Source: Alsobacter soli (lineage in GTDB: Bacteria; Pseudomonadota; Alphaproteobacteria; Rhizobiales; Beijerinckiaceae). From it: 64,000 bases of DNA. Shown piece after piece: positions 39,751-47,947 of the stretch (the stretch's first letter is position 1; each line of letters begins with the position of its first letter). The notes under the pieces are model-generated. The model did no database searches. It was not told where the DNA came from and was given only the letters and a program-made list of their open reading frames with translations. A program made the position numbers and the translations under genes. The DNA is taken from contig NZ_PVZS01000013.1 of the NCBI RefSeq assembly GCF_003004785.1, positions 79,506-143,505 on the forward strand, given 5' to 3'.

Positions 39751-41088
39751 TCACACCCGCCGCACCCGCGGGGCAGCGCCTTTCGGGCCGAGGGCGAGGG
39801 CGGTGACGGCCCAGACGAGGGCGTCGAGGCGGTCGGGCGAGCGGCCGCTGGAGAGGCCGAAGCCGGTCGGGGTGGGGCCGAAGTCGCAGAGCTCGTCCTC
39901 CAGCCCGGGGAAGGCCCCGGCGTGGCGCACGCGGCCCAGCTCGTAGAGATGGGCGACGGGCTCGGCGCGCAGGTGCTTGCCGCGGGTGGCTCGCACCGGC
40001 GTCACCGGGACGCCGGGGTCGGCCTCGGCGAGGACGGCCTGGGCCATCTCGCCGCCCTGGTTCACCTCCACCACGAGGGCGTCGGCCTCCCAGCGGCGCA
40101 CGACCGCGCAGGCGGCGGAGGCCCAGGCCGCCGGGCGGGCGCCGCTCACGGTGGCGTCCTCCAGCACGTGGACGAGGCCGGCCGCATCGATGCCGGCCGC
40201 CACGATCCCGCAGGAGTCGGCGCGGCGGCTCGATGATGCCGGGGGGTCCACGGCCACCACGATGCGGACGAGGTCCGCCGGGGCGGCAGGCTCGCGGCAA
40301 GCCTCCAGCAGGTCGCGGCTCCAGAGCGCGTCCTGGCGCTCCTCCAGGATTTCGCCCAGGAGCTCCTGCCGACCGAGGCGCGTGCCGCCGTAGCGGCGGG
40401 CCATCGTCTCCACGAAGCCGGGAGCAAGATGGAAGCGATTGTCCGCCGTGGCGGCCCGCGTCACGGCGGCGTGCGGGTCCGCCAGCAATTCCTTGAGCAG
40501 CGGAATGGGCCGTGGCGTGGTGGTGACCAGTTGCTGCGGGAGCCGCCCAAGGCGCAGGCCGAACTGCAGCATGTCCCAGGCCTCGCGGGCCTGGCGCCAC
40601 TTGGCGAGCTCGTCCAGCCAGGCGGCCCCGAACTGGGGGCCGCGCAGGCTTTCCGGGTCCTCGGCCGAGAAGGCGTGCGCCACCACGCCGTTGGGCCAGG
40701 CGAGGCGGCGACGCGAGGGCTCCCACTTCGGCCGCGCGCTGCGCGGGTGAACGGCGAGGATGCCGGAGGGCCCCTCCACCATCACGTCGCGGACATCCGC
40801 GAAGGTTTCGCCCAGCAACGCGATGCGGCGCACCGGGGGCCGGCCGGTGGCTAGGGCCCTCACCCACTCGGCCCCGGCGCGGGTCTTGCCCGCCCCGCGG
40901 CCGCCCAGGATCAGCCAGACGGACCAGAGCCCTCCCCCCTGGGCCGCGGCCGGGGGCAACTGGTCGGCCCGGGCCCAGACGGTCCAGTTATGCCGCAGTT
41001 TCGCGATCCTCTCCGGAGGCATGATCTTCAGCGCCTCCATGAGATGCCCGTTCTTCTGCCATTCGAGCAAGGTGTCGCGCCAGGTCAT
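39751..41088 (-). CDS. GTA g2, terminase large subunit
   Basis: DNA-packaging motor of 445 residues. The ATPase has Walker A at 62-69 (GGRGAGKT) and Walker B in GAAWLDELAKW. The C-terminal nuclease domain has IVVAVDPPASS, VVEVNQGGEMAQAVL and SPDRLDALVWAVTALAL. It packages headfuls of host DNA into GTA heads. The ATG at 41088 lies inside the end of g1, giving a 101-base overlap in different frames. Confidence 0.96.
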   Translation of the reverse strand: MTWRDTLLEWQKNGHLMEALKIMPPERIAKLRHNWTVWARADQLPPAAAQGGGLWSVWLILGGRGAGKTRAGAEWVRALATGRPPVRRIALLGETFADVRDVMVEGPSGILAVHPRSARPKWEPSRRRLAWPNGVVAHAFSAEDPESLRGPQFGAAWLDELAKWRQAREAWDMLQFGLRLGRLPQQLVTTTPRPIPLLKELLADPHAAVTRAATADNRFHLAPGFVETMARRYGGTRLGRQELLGEILEERQDALWSRDLLEACREPAAPADLVRIVVAVDPPASSSRRADSCGIVAAGIDAAGLVHVLEDATVSGARPAAWASAACAVVRRWEADALVVEVNQGGEMAQAVLAEADPGVPVTPVRATRGKHLRAEPVAHLYELGRVRHAGAFPGLEDELCDFGPTPTGFGLSSGRSPDRLDALVWAVTALALGPKGAAPRVRRV

Positions 41089-41431
41089 CGCGGAAGGCCT
41101 CGAGATCACGGTCCGACGCCTCGTCCAGGTCGTCGCCTGCCAGCGCCGCCGGGTCGTCGACAGGCAACTCCTTCACCACGCGGCAGAGCACCGCGAGCGC
41201 CTTGGCGTCGCGCTCCGGGTTGAAGCCCGCGCCGGGAAGGTTCTCGCTGCGCCGCTCGATTTCGTCGACCTGGCGCTCGGCGGCCGCCCAGAGGCGCGAG
41301 ATCAGCGCCTCCCGCCGGGCGGTCGGGGACAGCGGCGGCGACGCGCCGCCGCGGGCCGAACGTTCGAAGGTGGAAGGATCTCGCTCGACAGTCGGCGCGA
41401 AGGCGCCGTTCTTTTCGTTGGGAATGCTCAT
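40988..41431 (-). CDS. GTA g1, small terminase-like protein
   Basis: First gene of the cluster, 147 residues. The C-terminal half matches the GTA g1 pattern: RREALISRLWAAAERQVDEI, RDAKALAVLCRVVKELPVDD and DLEAFRDDLARHLARMAEER. In RcGTA g1 acts as a small-terminase equivalent that recruits DNA to g2. The ATG at 41431 has GGGAG about ten bases upstream. Its 3' end overlaps g2 by 101 bases. Confidence 0.88.
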   Translation of the reverse strand: MSIPNEKNGAFAPTVERDPSTFERSARGGASPPLSPTARREALISRLWAAAERQVDEIERRSENLPGAGFNPERDAKALAVLCRVVKELPVDDPAALAGDDLDEASDRDLEAFRDDLARHLARMAEERASHGGAEDHASGEDRETAA

Positions 41432-41536
41432 TCTGAAAAAACTCCCAGCAATTCCAGACCGCATTCTGCGGCCGGGCGGCGGAGCCTCGCGGGAAAACCC
41501 CGCTTCCATCCGCTCGCAACTCTGGAGAATGAGCGC

Positions 41537-41565
41537 ATCCTATCGAAGGAGCGTTACGCTGTCAA
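41537..41565 (-). promoter_or_regulatory. Sigma-70-type promoter of the GTA cluster
   Basis: On the minus strand TTGACA and TAGGAT are separated by exactly 17 bases, about 105 bp before the g1 start. The spacer begins with GCGTAACGCT, and with the last A of the -35 box this forms an 11-base palindrome AGCGTAACGCT, a possible operator. AT content is locally raised. Confidence 0.65.
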
Positions 41566-41649
41566 GGAGATTTTTCCTAGTTTTTCGCATGACGACATGG
41601 AGAGGCTGGAACCCATGCGCGCGCCTGGGATTTCGGCGACGGGACCGGT

Positions 41650-42153
41650 CTAGCCGCGGACCTTGTCGCGGGCCTTTTTCGGCCATTGCAGGGGCCACCG
41701 CTTGATGCGGTCCACCACGTCCTCCAGGGCGATCTCGTCCTCGGAGGCGAAGACCTTGCCGGCCACGGAGACGCCGGCCTCCCTGACGGTCTCGGGCGTG
41801 CCGGAAACGAGCGGGTGCCACCAGGGCAGGTCCTTGCCCTCCGCCACCAGGCGATAGCCGCAGGTGGGCGGGAGCCAGCGCAGGGTCCGCACTTCGTGCG
41901 GGGTCAGGCCGACGCAATCCGGCACCACCGTTGTGCGGTTGGGGTAGTCGCGACAGCGGCAGGCGCCGGCGTCGAACAGACGGCAGCCGATGTCGGTCGC
42001 GTGGATCTGGCCGGTGTCCTCGTCCTCCAGCTTCACGAGGCAGCAGCGCCCGCACCCGTCGCAGAGGCTTTCCCACTGCTCCGGGGTCATGTCTTCGAGA
42101 CGGGTCGTGCGCCAGAACGGCGCCGCCCCGGCGGGCTTGGGATCGCGGCTCAT
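41650..42153 (-). CDS. YcgN/UPF0260 cysteine-cluster protein
   Basis: Protein of 167 residues with the family pattern [20 protein letters not shown], then [29 protein letters not shown] and [20 protein letters not shown]. The conserved cysteines suggest metal or iron-sulfur binding (YkgJ/YcgN group). Precise function is not established. It lies upstream of the GTA promoter in the same direction, probably as a separate housekeeping gene. Confidence 0.9.
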   Translation of the reverse strand: MSRDPKPAGAAPFWRTTRLEDMTPEQWESLCDGCGRCCLVKLEDEDTGQIHATDIGCRLFDAGACRCRDYPNRTTVVPDCVGLTPHEVRTLRWLPPTCGYRLVAEGKDLPWWHPLVSGTPETVREAGVSVAGKVFASEDEIALEDVVDRIKRWPLQWPKKARDKVRG

Positions 42154-42277
42154 GATGGCCCTGCTTTAGCGCGTGAGGGGCGAAGGGGCCAGCCCGGCGA
42201 GCGGCGAGGCGCTCGGGCTGGGGCGTTCAGCGGCTGCCGCCGCCCGCCGCGCCAGCCGTCCGGCCTCGGACTCTCCA

Positions 42278-42446
42278 CCGTCATCCCCGGCCGGAGCGCC
42301 GAAGGCGCGGACGGGAAGGGGATCCAGGGGACCGGGCTCGGCGTTCGGCCGTCGAGCAGCGCGCTTCTTCAGCCGAGCCACCGTCGAACCTTGCAGCGGT
42401 GGCTCTGGATCCCCTTCCCGGCGCTTCGCGCCGCCGGGGATGACGG
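42278..42446. repeat. Type B palindromic repeat
   Basis: Left arm CCGTCATCCCCGGCCGGAGC with GGGGATCCAGG, right arm GGATCCCCTTCCCGGCGCTT ending GGGGATGACGG. It lies between divergent genes (YcgN family and PBP1A). Confidence 0.8.
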
Positions 42447-42625
42447 TGGAGGGGGTCCCCGGCGCCACGCGCGACCGCCGGGGCCTTGGGCGCCCTGCCC
42501 CGTTCACCATGCGCCAATTGGCCACCCTGCCTCCAGAAGTTGCAGGCAACCCGAACTCGCCCCCGTTCGTTTTGCTTGCTAGAGTGTAAACGGCTCAGAG
42601 ACGGCGGGAACAGGGCGGGGAGCAG

Positions 42626-44857
42626 GTGGAGTTTCGAGGCAAGCTCTCGATCTGGCGGCGCATCGTGCGCGCTTTCGAGGCGTTCGATTCCTGGACGGCG
42701 TTCTCCCTGAACGAGAGCGGCCGCAAGCTCTCGGACGCCTATTCGCGCTACTCCGAGGTCCTCGAGCGCCTGCAGGTGCGCGGCGTCAAGCGCGTGGGCG
42801 TCGAGCTGCTCGACGAGGCGCTGACGCTGGGCGTCGGCGGACTGCTCGTCATGCTGGCGCTCGCCCTGCCCGCCTTCCGCGAGGTGGGCGGCGACGACTG
42901 GATGAAGAAGCAGGACCTGGCGGTCACCTTCCTCGACCGCTACGGCGCCGAGATCGGCCGGCGCGGCATCCGGCACGACGACTCGGTGTCCCTGGACGAG
43001 TTCCCGGACCACTTCATCAAGGCCGTGATCGCCACGGAGGACCGGCGCTTCTACGACCACTTCGGGATCGACGTGATCGGGACGCTGCGCGCCGTCACCG
43101 TGAACGCCCGCGCCTCCGGCGTGGTGCAGGGCGGCTCGTCGCTCACCCAGCAGCTGGCCAAGAACCTGTTCCTGTCCAACGAGCGCTCGCTGGAGCGCAA
43201 GATCAAGGAGGCGTTCCTGGCCCTGTGGCTGGAGGCGCATCTCACCAAGAACCAGATCCTCAAGCTCTACCTCGACCGCGCCTACATGGGCGGCGGCTCC
43301 TTCGGCGCCCAGGCGGCGGCGGAGTTCTACTTCGGCAAGTCGATCAAGGACGTGAGCCTGGCCGAGGCCGCCATGCTGGCGGGCCTGTTCAAGGCGCCGT
43401 CGAAATACGCGCCCCACAACAACCTGCCGGCGGCCCGGGCCCGCGCGGCGGACGTTCTGTCCAACATGGTGGACGCCGGCTTCCTCACCGAGGGGCAGGT
43501 CTACGCCGCGCGCCGCAACCCGGCGACGCCGGTGGACCGCAAGCGCGAGTTGAGCCCGGACTACTACCTCGACTGGGCCTTCAACGAGGTGAAGCGCCTC
43601 GCCGACGAGGGCAAGCTCGGCTCCGACCGCGTGCTCACCGTGCGCACCGCCGCGGACGTGTCCATCCAGAAGCAGGCGGACACGGCCGTCGAGTCCATGC
43701 TGCGCCAGTATGGCGAGACCTACGAGGCCAAGCAGGCCGCCACCGTGGTGATGGACCCGGACGGCGCCGTGCGGGCCATGGTTGGCGGGCGCGACTACGG
43801 CGCCAGCCAGTTCAACCGCGCCACGGACGCGCTGCGTCAGCCGGGCTCCTCGTTCAAGCCGTTCGTGTACACGACGGCGCTGCTCACGGGTAAGTTCAAG
43901 CCCACCACCACCGTGGTGGACCGGCCGGTGTGCATCGGCAACTGGTGCCCCAACAACTACGGCCGCTCCTACGCCGGCGCCATGCCGCTGGCGGTGGCGC
44001 TGGCGAAGTCGATCAACACCATCCCGGTGCAGCTCGCCACCGCCATCGGGGGCGACAACAACAAGGCCGGGCGCGCCCGCATCGTGGAGATCTGCCACCT
44101 GATGGGCCTCACCACGCCGCTCACCGACACGGTGTCGCTGCCCATCGGCGCCGCCGAGGTGACCGTGATGGACATGACGGCCGGCTACGCCGTGTTCGCC
44201 AACGGCGGCAAGAAAGCCGACCCCTATGCGGCGGTCGAGATCCGCAACTCCCATGGCGACGTGATCTACCGGCACGACCGCGACCAGCCGCCGGCCAAGC
44301 AGATCATCAACGCCAACGTCATCGCCGACATGAACAGCATGCTGGTGAAGGTGGTGGAGGAAGGCACCGGCAAGAAGGCGATGATCCCGGGCGTGCGCGT
44401 CGCCGGCAAGACCGGCACGACGAACGCCTACCGGGACGCCTGGTTCGTGGGCTTCACCGGCAACCTCGTCGCGGCCATCTGGATGGGCAACGACGACTAC
44501 CAGTCCACCAACAAGATGACCGGCGGCTCCCTGCCGGCCATGACCTGGCACGAGATGATGGCCCCCGCGCACCAGAGCGTCGAGCTGAAGCCGATCCCGG
44601 GCATCCCGCCGGTGAACGAGCCGAAGGGCCAGGCCGTGGCCAGCAACGGCGGCGGCAAGGGCTTCGAGGTGATGAACGGGCCGCAGCGTCCGGCGGTGCT
44701 CAACGCCCGCTCGCTGGAGGCGGTCGGCGGCATCGAAACGCTGTTCAAGTCCGTCTCGGCCCGCCGCGGCGCGGACAGGGCCGCCCTGCTGGAAACGTCC
44801 TCCGCGCCCGCCGCCGAGCCGGCGCGGTCCGGCGGCGGGCGGATCGCCATCCCGTGA
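42626..44857 (+). CDS. Class A penicillin-binding protein (PBP1A family)
   Basis: Bifunctional peptidoglycan synthase of 743 residues, inserted in the inner membrane by one helix (about 72-90, LGVGGLLVMLALALPAF). The GT51 glycosyltransferase domain has catalytic Glu138 in ATEDRRFYDHFGID, then GGSSLTQQLAKNLFL and KIKEAFLALWLE. The transpeptidase domain has Ser408-x-x-Lys411 in GSSFKPFVYT, an SIN motif in AKSINTIPVQL and KTGTTNAYRDAWFVGF. GTG start with GGGGAG just upstream. Single gene divergent from the YcgN gene. Confidence 0.95.
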   Translation: MEFRGKLSIWRRIVRAFEAFDSWTAFSLNESGRKLSDAYSRYSEVLERLQVRGVKRVGVELLDEALTLGVGGLLVMLALALPAFREVGGDDWMKKQDLAVTFLDRYGAEIGRRGIRHDDSVSLDEFPDHFIKAVIATEDRRFYDHFGIDVIGTLRAVTVNARASGVVQGGSSLTQQLAKNLFLSNERSLERKIKEAFLALWLEAHLTKNQILKLYLDRAYMGGGSFGAQAAAEFYFGKSIKDVSLAEAAMLAGLFKAPSKYAPHNNLPAARARAADVLSNMVDAGFLTEGQVYAARRNPATPVDRKRELSPDYYLDWAFNEVKRLADEGKLGSDRVLTVRTAADVSIQKQADTAVESMLRQYGETYEAKQAATVVMDPDGAVRAMVGGRDYGASQFNRATDALRQPGSSFKPFVYTTALLTGKFKPTTTVVDRPVCIGNWCPNNYGRSYAGAMPLAVALAKSINTIPVQLATAIGGDNNKAGRARIVEICHLMGLTTPLTDTVSLPIGAAEVTVMDMTAGYAVFANGGKKADPYAAVEIRNSHGDVIYRHDRDQPPAKQIINANVIADMNSMLVKVVEEGTGKKAMIPGVRVAGKTGTTNAYRDAWFVGFTGNLVAAIWMGNDDYQSTNKMTGGSLPAMTWHEMMAPAHQSVELKPIPGIPPVNEPKGQAVASNGGGKGFEVMNGPQRPAVLNARSLEAVGGIETLFKSVSARRGADRAALLETSSAPAAEPARSGGGRIAIP

Positions 44858-44932
44858 CGGTTGTCCTCGCCGCCGCCGCGATGGCGCGCTAACCTCCCGC
44901 CCATCGATGACCCGTCCCGCGCCCGGCCGCCC

Positions 44933-45586
44933 ATGACCGACTTCGCCCTCCCCTTCAGCCGCCGCCGCGAGCGGTCGCCGCTGGCCGCAGCCGCCGCGCC
45001 GCGCCCGCGCTCGGCGCTGGGGCCGTTCCTGGCGGTGCTCGGCATCGGCCTGACGCTGGGCCTCGGCGCCACATGGCTGGCCGTCGCCCGCAACGTCTCG
45101 TTCGGGGCGGTGGAGGTCGGGCCCTGGACCGCTTGGCCGCGGACCGGCGCGCTGGACGCGGATCCCTACACCAAGGCCTCCGTGGCCCGCAGCGGCGAGG
45201 CCCCGCTGGGGCTCGGCGAAGGGCTCGTGTTCACGGCGCGGCGCGACAGCGCCGGGCGCCCGCTGATCGCCCGCTGCTCCTATGCGGTGGTCGGCCGCAC
45301 GCCTCAGGCGCGGTACTGGACGCTCACCGTCCAGACGCCGGGCGGCCAGCTCATGGAGAACCCGGCGCAGCGCTACGGCTTTACCTCGGCCGAGATCGTG
45401 CGCCCGTCCGTCGGGGCGTTCACCATCGCGGTCAGCCGCGAGGCGCGGCCGGGCAACTGGCTGCCCACATCCGGTGACGGCCGCTTCGACCTTGTGCTGC
45501 GGCTCTACGACACGCCCGTGAGTCCCACCGGCTCGGCCATCGAGGCCACCGCCATGCCGCGAATCGACGCCGTGGGGTGCTCATGA
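44933..45586 (+). CDS. DUF1214 domain membrane protein
   Basis: Protein of 217 residues with a basic N-terminus, one membrane helix (about 30-48, GPFLAVLGIGLTLGLGATWL) and a DUF1214 domain (VGPWTAWPRTGALDADPYTK, RYWTLTVQTPGGQLMENPAQ, LRLYDTPVSPTGSAIEATAM). DUF1214 and DUF1254 normally occur together; here they are two genes joined by an ATGA overlap. No enzymatic role is known to me. The ATG at 44933 was preferred to the longer frame because it matches the short cytoplasmic lead. Confidence 0.88.
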   Translation: MTDFALPFSRRRERSPLAAAAAPRPRSALGPFLAVLGIGLTLGLGATWLAVARNVSFGAVEVGPWTAWPRTGALDADPYTKASVARSGEAPLGLGEGLVFTARRDSAGRPLIARCSYAVVGRTPQARYWTLTVQTPGGQLMENPAQRYGFTSAEIVRPSVGAFTIAVSREARPGNWLPTSGDGRFDLVLRLYDTPVSPTGSAIEATAMPRIDAVGCS

Positions 45587-46161
45587 GCCCGCGCCTGCGC
45601 CGCTACGCGTATTTCGGCCTCCTCGGCCTCGTGCTGGCCGTCATGGTGCACCTCGCCTCCATGCTGGCCCTGCCGAGCTTCGCCTCCCAGAACGCCGACG
45701 CCCGCCTGGCGGCCTTCGCCGACCGGCACGTGGTGACGCTGCTGCCCGCCGCTGTCCCCGGGCCCAGTCCCCTGCCCTTCCGCGATCCGGCGACGGTCAT
45801 GGCCGTGTGCCGCTACGATCTCGCGGCCGGGCCCATCCGGGTGCAGGCGACGGCCGGCGAAGTGTTCCTGTCCATGGCCTTCCACCGCAGCATGGGCGGC
45901 GTGTTCTACGCCTTGACGGACCGCAGCGCCGTGCGCGGCCTCATGGACGTGGTGATCGTCACCCAGCCGCAGCTGGAGGCCCTGCAGGCCAACGACCCGG
46001 AAGACGAGCCCGTGCGCGAGCTGCGCCTCGTCTCCCCCGACCGCACCGGCTTCGTGACGTTCCGGGCGCTCGCCCCCGAACCCGGCGTGGCCGCGGACGC
46101 CGAAGCCCTGCTGAAAGCCGCGGTCTGCCGCCCCGAGCCGCTGCCCGCCAAGGGCAAGTAG
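45583..46161 (+). CDS. DUF1254 domain membrane protein
   Basis: Protein of 192 residues: one N-terminal helix (about 7-28, RYAYFGLLGLVLAVMVHLAS), then a DUF1254-like domain (DPATVMAVCRYDLAAGPIRV, FLSMAFHRSMGGVFYALTDR). Its ATG overlaps the stop of the DUF1214 gene (ATGA), so the two are coupled and probably act as partners at the inner membrane. A repeat-filled region follows. Confidence 0.86.
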   Translation: MSPRLRRYAYFGLLGLVLAVMVHLASMLALPSFASQNADARLAAFADRHVVTLLPAAVPGPSPLPFRDPATVMAVCRYDLAAGPIRVQATAGEVFLSMAFHRSMGGVFYALTDRSAVRGLMDVVIVTQPQLEALQANDPEDEPVRELRLVSPDRTGFVTFRALAPEPGVAADAEALLKAAVCRPEPLPAKGK

Positions 46162-46179
46162 GCGCCCGGCGCTCCCTCC

Positions 46180-46287
46180 CGTCCTTGCGAGGAGCGCAGC
46201 GACGAAGCGATCAGGGGCCGTGCGCGCCCAGGCCCGCCGGTCAGCGCCCATTGCACCTGGATTGCTTCGCTGCGCTCGCAATGACGG
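46180..46287. repeat. Type A palindromic repeat
   Basis: Left arm TCCTTGCGAGGAGCGCAGCG, right arm CTGGATTGCTTCGCTGCGCT ending CAATGACGG, with a longer centre than the other copies. It is the first of three repeats that fill the gene-free stretch 46162-46674; nothing else is visible there. Confidence 0.8.
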
Positions 46288-46313
46288 GGATGGGCATTGC
46301 GCGCCCACGCCGC

Positions 46314-46499
46314 CATACCCCCGGCGGCGCGAAGCGCCGGGAAGGGGATCCAGGGGACTGGGCGTCACTTCGAGGCACTGGGTTGAAGCAATGGGTAGGG
46401 CCGAGACGCTTCGGTCCGAAAGCTTGGCAAGACATGCGCGTGCGGCCCCTGGATCCCCTTCCCCCCCGCGCCTGCGGCGCTCCGGCCGGGGATGACGGA
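46314..46499. repeat. Type B palindromic repeat
   Basis: Left arm CCCCGGCGGCGCGAAGCGCC with GGGGATCCAGG, right arm CCTGGATCCCC with GGCCGGGGATGACGG, around an 85-base centre. Confidence 0.8.
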
Positions 46500-46538
46500 G
46501 GAGAGTCGCGGCAGGTGGGGGGGAGGAGAGGTCCCAGC

Positions 46539-46671
46539 CGTCCTTGCGAGGAGCGCAGCGACGAAGCAATCCAGGGCCGTGCGCGCCAAGTCCTGCCGGT
46601 TTGCGCCCCTTCCCCCGCCGGTCAGAGCCCTATCCCGCCCGGTCAGCGCTTCGCTGCGCTCGCAATCACGG
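46539..46671. repeat. Type A palindromic repeat, long centre
   Basis: Left arm TCCTTGCGAGGAGCGCAGCG with GAAGCAATCCAGG; right arm shortened to GCTTCGCTGCGCTCGCAATC. It abuts the stop codon of the lipoprotein gene. Confidence 0.75.
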
Positions 46672-46674
46672 AGG

Positions 46675-47508
46675 CTATTTCGGCGGCAGTTCGGGCTCGG
46701 TGCGCGGCAGGAAGCGGGGGCCCGGGCCGACGCCTGGCGCAACCGTGATGTCTCCCCGACTGGCGAAGCAGCGGGCGGTGAGGCCGCGGTAGCCTTCCAG
46801 GGCGTCGAGGGTGCGCTCGGCCCGGATGGCGTCCTTGTCGGGGCTCGTCACCACCAGTCGCTCCAGGGCGAAGCGGTAGCCGCGGATGCGCAGGTCCAGC
46901 GTGTATTCCACCCACTGGGCCAGCATCTCGTTCTCGGCCAGCCTGTTGGTCGCCAGCGCCCGCGTCGCGGTCTCCTCGGGCGGGATGGCGGCCAGCGCCT
47001 TCGCCCGCGCCCGGTCCATCTCGGCGACCCGGCAGAACACGGCCGCGAAGGCCACGATCAGCTGGCGGTCCGCTTCGGCGTCCTCCCGAAGACGCTGGTA
47101 GCGCGGCCGGGGCGAGCGGTCGGCATCGCCCATCAGCGCCTCGAAATAGTTCGGCACGGCCTGGGCGGCCGCTGTCGCGGAGGCCGGGATGATGCGGGTC
47201 GCAGCGAGCTCCGCCAGCTGGCGGTCGAAGAAGGCGCGGTCGCGGGCGGGCGTCAGGAAGCGCCAGGCCCTGCCGCGCAGCTCCTGCTCGTCATCGGTGA
47301 GCAGCGCCAGGGAGGCGGGCTCGCCGCGGGCCGCGGCGGAGGCCAGGCCGACCGACGGGGCGATGGAGGTCGTCCACACCGTGGGCTTGGGCCGACCGAA
47401 GTCCCCGGTCTCGGCGCAGGCGGCCACCCCGAAAGCGCAGAGGATTGCGGCCAGGCGAGCCGTCCAGGGTCCCGGCGCGGCGCGGCCGGGCGTCGTCGAA
47501 CGGCTCAT
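46675..47508 (-). CDS. Putative lipoprotein of unknown function
   Basis: Protein of 277 residues with a lipoprotein signal peptide ending ILCAFGVAAC (lipobox Cys near residue 33). The mature part is helical (DEQELRGRAWRFLTPARDRA, FDRQLAELAATRIIPASATA, LIVAFAAVFCRVAEMDRARA) and ends Pro-rich. No named family is recognised, though similar proteins are common in this order. GGAG precedes the ATG at 47508. A 64-residue gene ends 10 bp upstream in the same direction. Confidence 0.8.
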   Translation of the reverse strand: MSRSTTPGRAAPGPWTARLAAILCAFGVAACAETGDFGRPKPTVWTTSIAPSVGLASAAARGEPASLALLTDDEQELRGRAWRFLTPARDRAFFDRQLAELAATRIIPASATAAAQAVPNYFEALMGDADRSPRPRYQRLREDAEADRQLIVAFAAVFCRVAEMDRARAKALAAIPPEETATRALATNRLAENEMLAQWVEYTLDLRIRGYRFALERLVVTSPDKDAIRAERTLDALEGYRGLTARCFASRGDITVAPGVGPGPRFLPRTEPELPPK

Positions 47509-47518
47509 GCGGGCTCCG

Positions 47519-47713
47519 TCAGGCGCTGCGGCGGCGCCGGGCGCGCCGGCCTCCGGCGTTCGGGCGCCTGGGGTCCTGCTGCGGCTCCGGATGGCGCTCG
47601 TAGCGCACGCCGGTGAAGAACACGATCTGCCCCATGGGCTCGGAAGCATCGCGCTCGGCGGCCCTCTTCCGCGCCGCGCGGCCCGGAGCCTGGAATGGCA
47701 GGACGCTACCCAT
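47519..47713 (-). CDS. Small conserved hypothetical protein
   Basis: Protein of 64 residues: GSVLPFQAPGRAARKRAAER, then GQIVFFTGVRYERHPEPQQD and an Arg-rich tail. GAGGAGGG precedes the ATG at 47713. The QIVFFTGVRYER segment is, from memory, a recurrent small-protein motif in this order. It is probably co-transcribed with the lipoprotein gene. Function unknown. Confidence 0.65.
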   Translation of the reverse strand: MGSVLPFQAPGRAARKRAAERDASEPMGQIVFFTGVRYERHPEPQQDPRRPNAGGRRARRRRSA

Positions 47714-47776
47714 CACACCCTCCTCTCGACGCAGGACCAACGCTTTTTTTACGGATTCACCACAGCGGACATTTGG

Positions 47777-47894
47777 TTAACGAAGGCTTACGGGACGGCA
47801 TTGAACGTTGCTTCGCCTGCAGGGGATGTGCCGGTTCGCACGCCGTGAGGCGCCGAGGACACGCTGCGCTTCGGTCCCGTTAAGCCGCCGATAA
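47777..47894. promoter_or_regulatory. Two CtrA-like motifs between divergent genes
   Basis: TTAA-N7-TTAC (47777-47791, run GTTAACGAAGGCTTAC) and TTAA-N7-ATAA (47880-47894) each match seven of eight positions of the CtrA consensus. They lie between the 64-residue gene and the DUF2336 gene. Motif match only. Confidence 0.35.
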
Positions 47895-47947
47895 CCAAGC
47901 CGGGCCTAGCCTGCCGGACCAGCGTTCCCGCCTGCGAGCCCCTTGCC

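Noticed and set aside
21445..41431. Possibility that the phage-like cluster is an ordinary prophage
   Set aside because: No integrase, excisionase, repressor, replication genes or flanking att-like direct repeats were seen, and the order g1-g15 with GTA-type g12-g15 matches a gene transfer agent. It cannot be excluded fully without the flanks.
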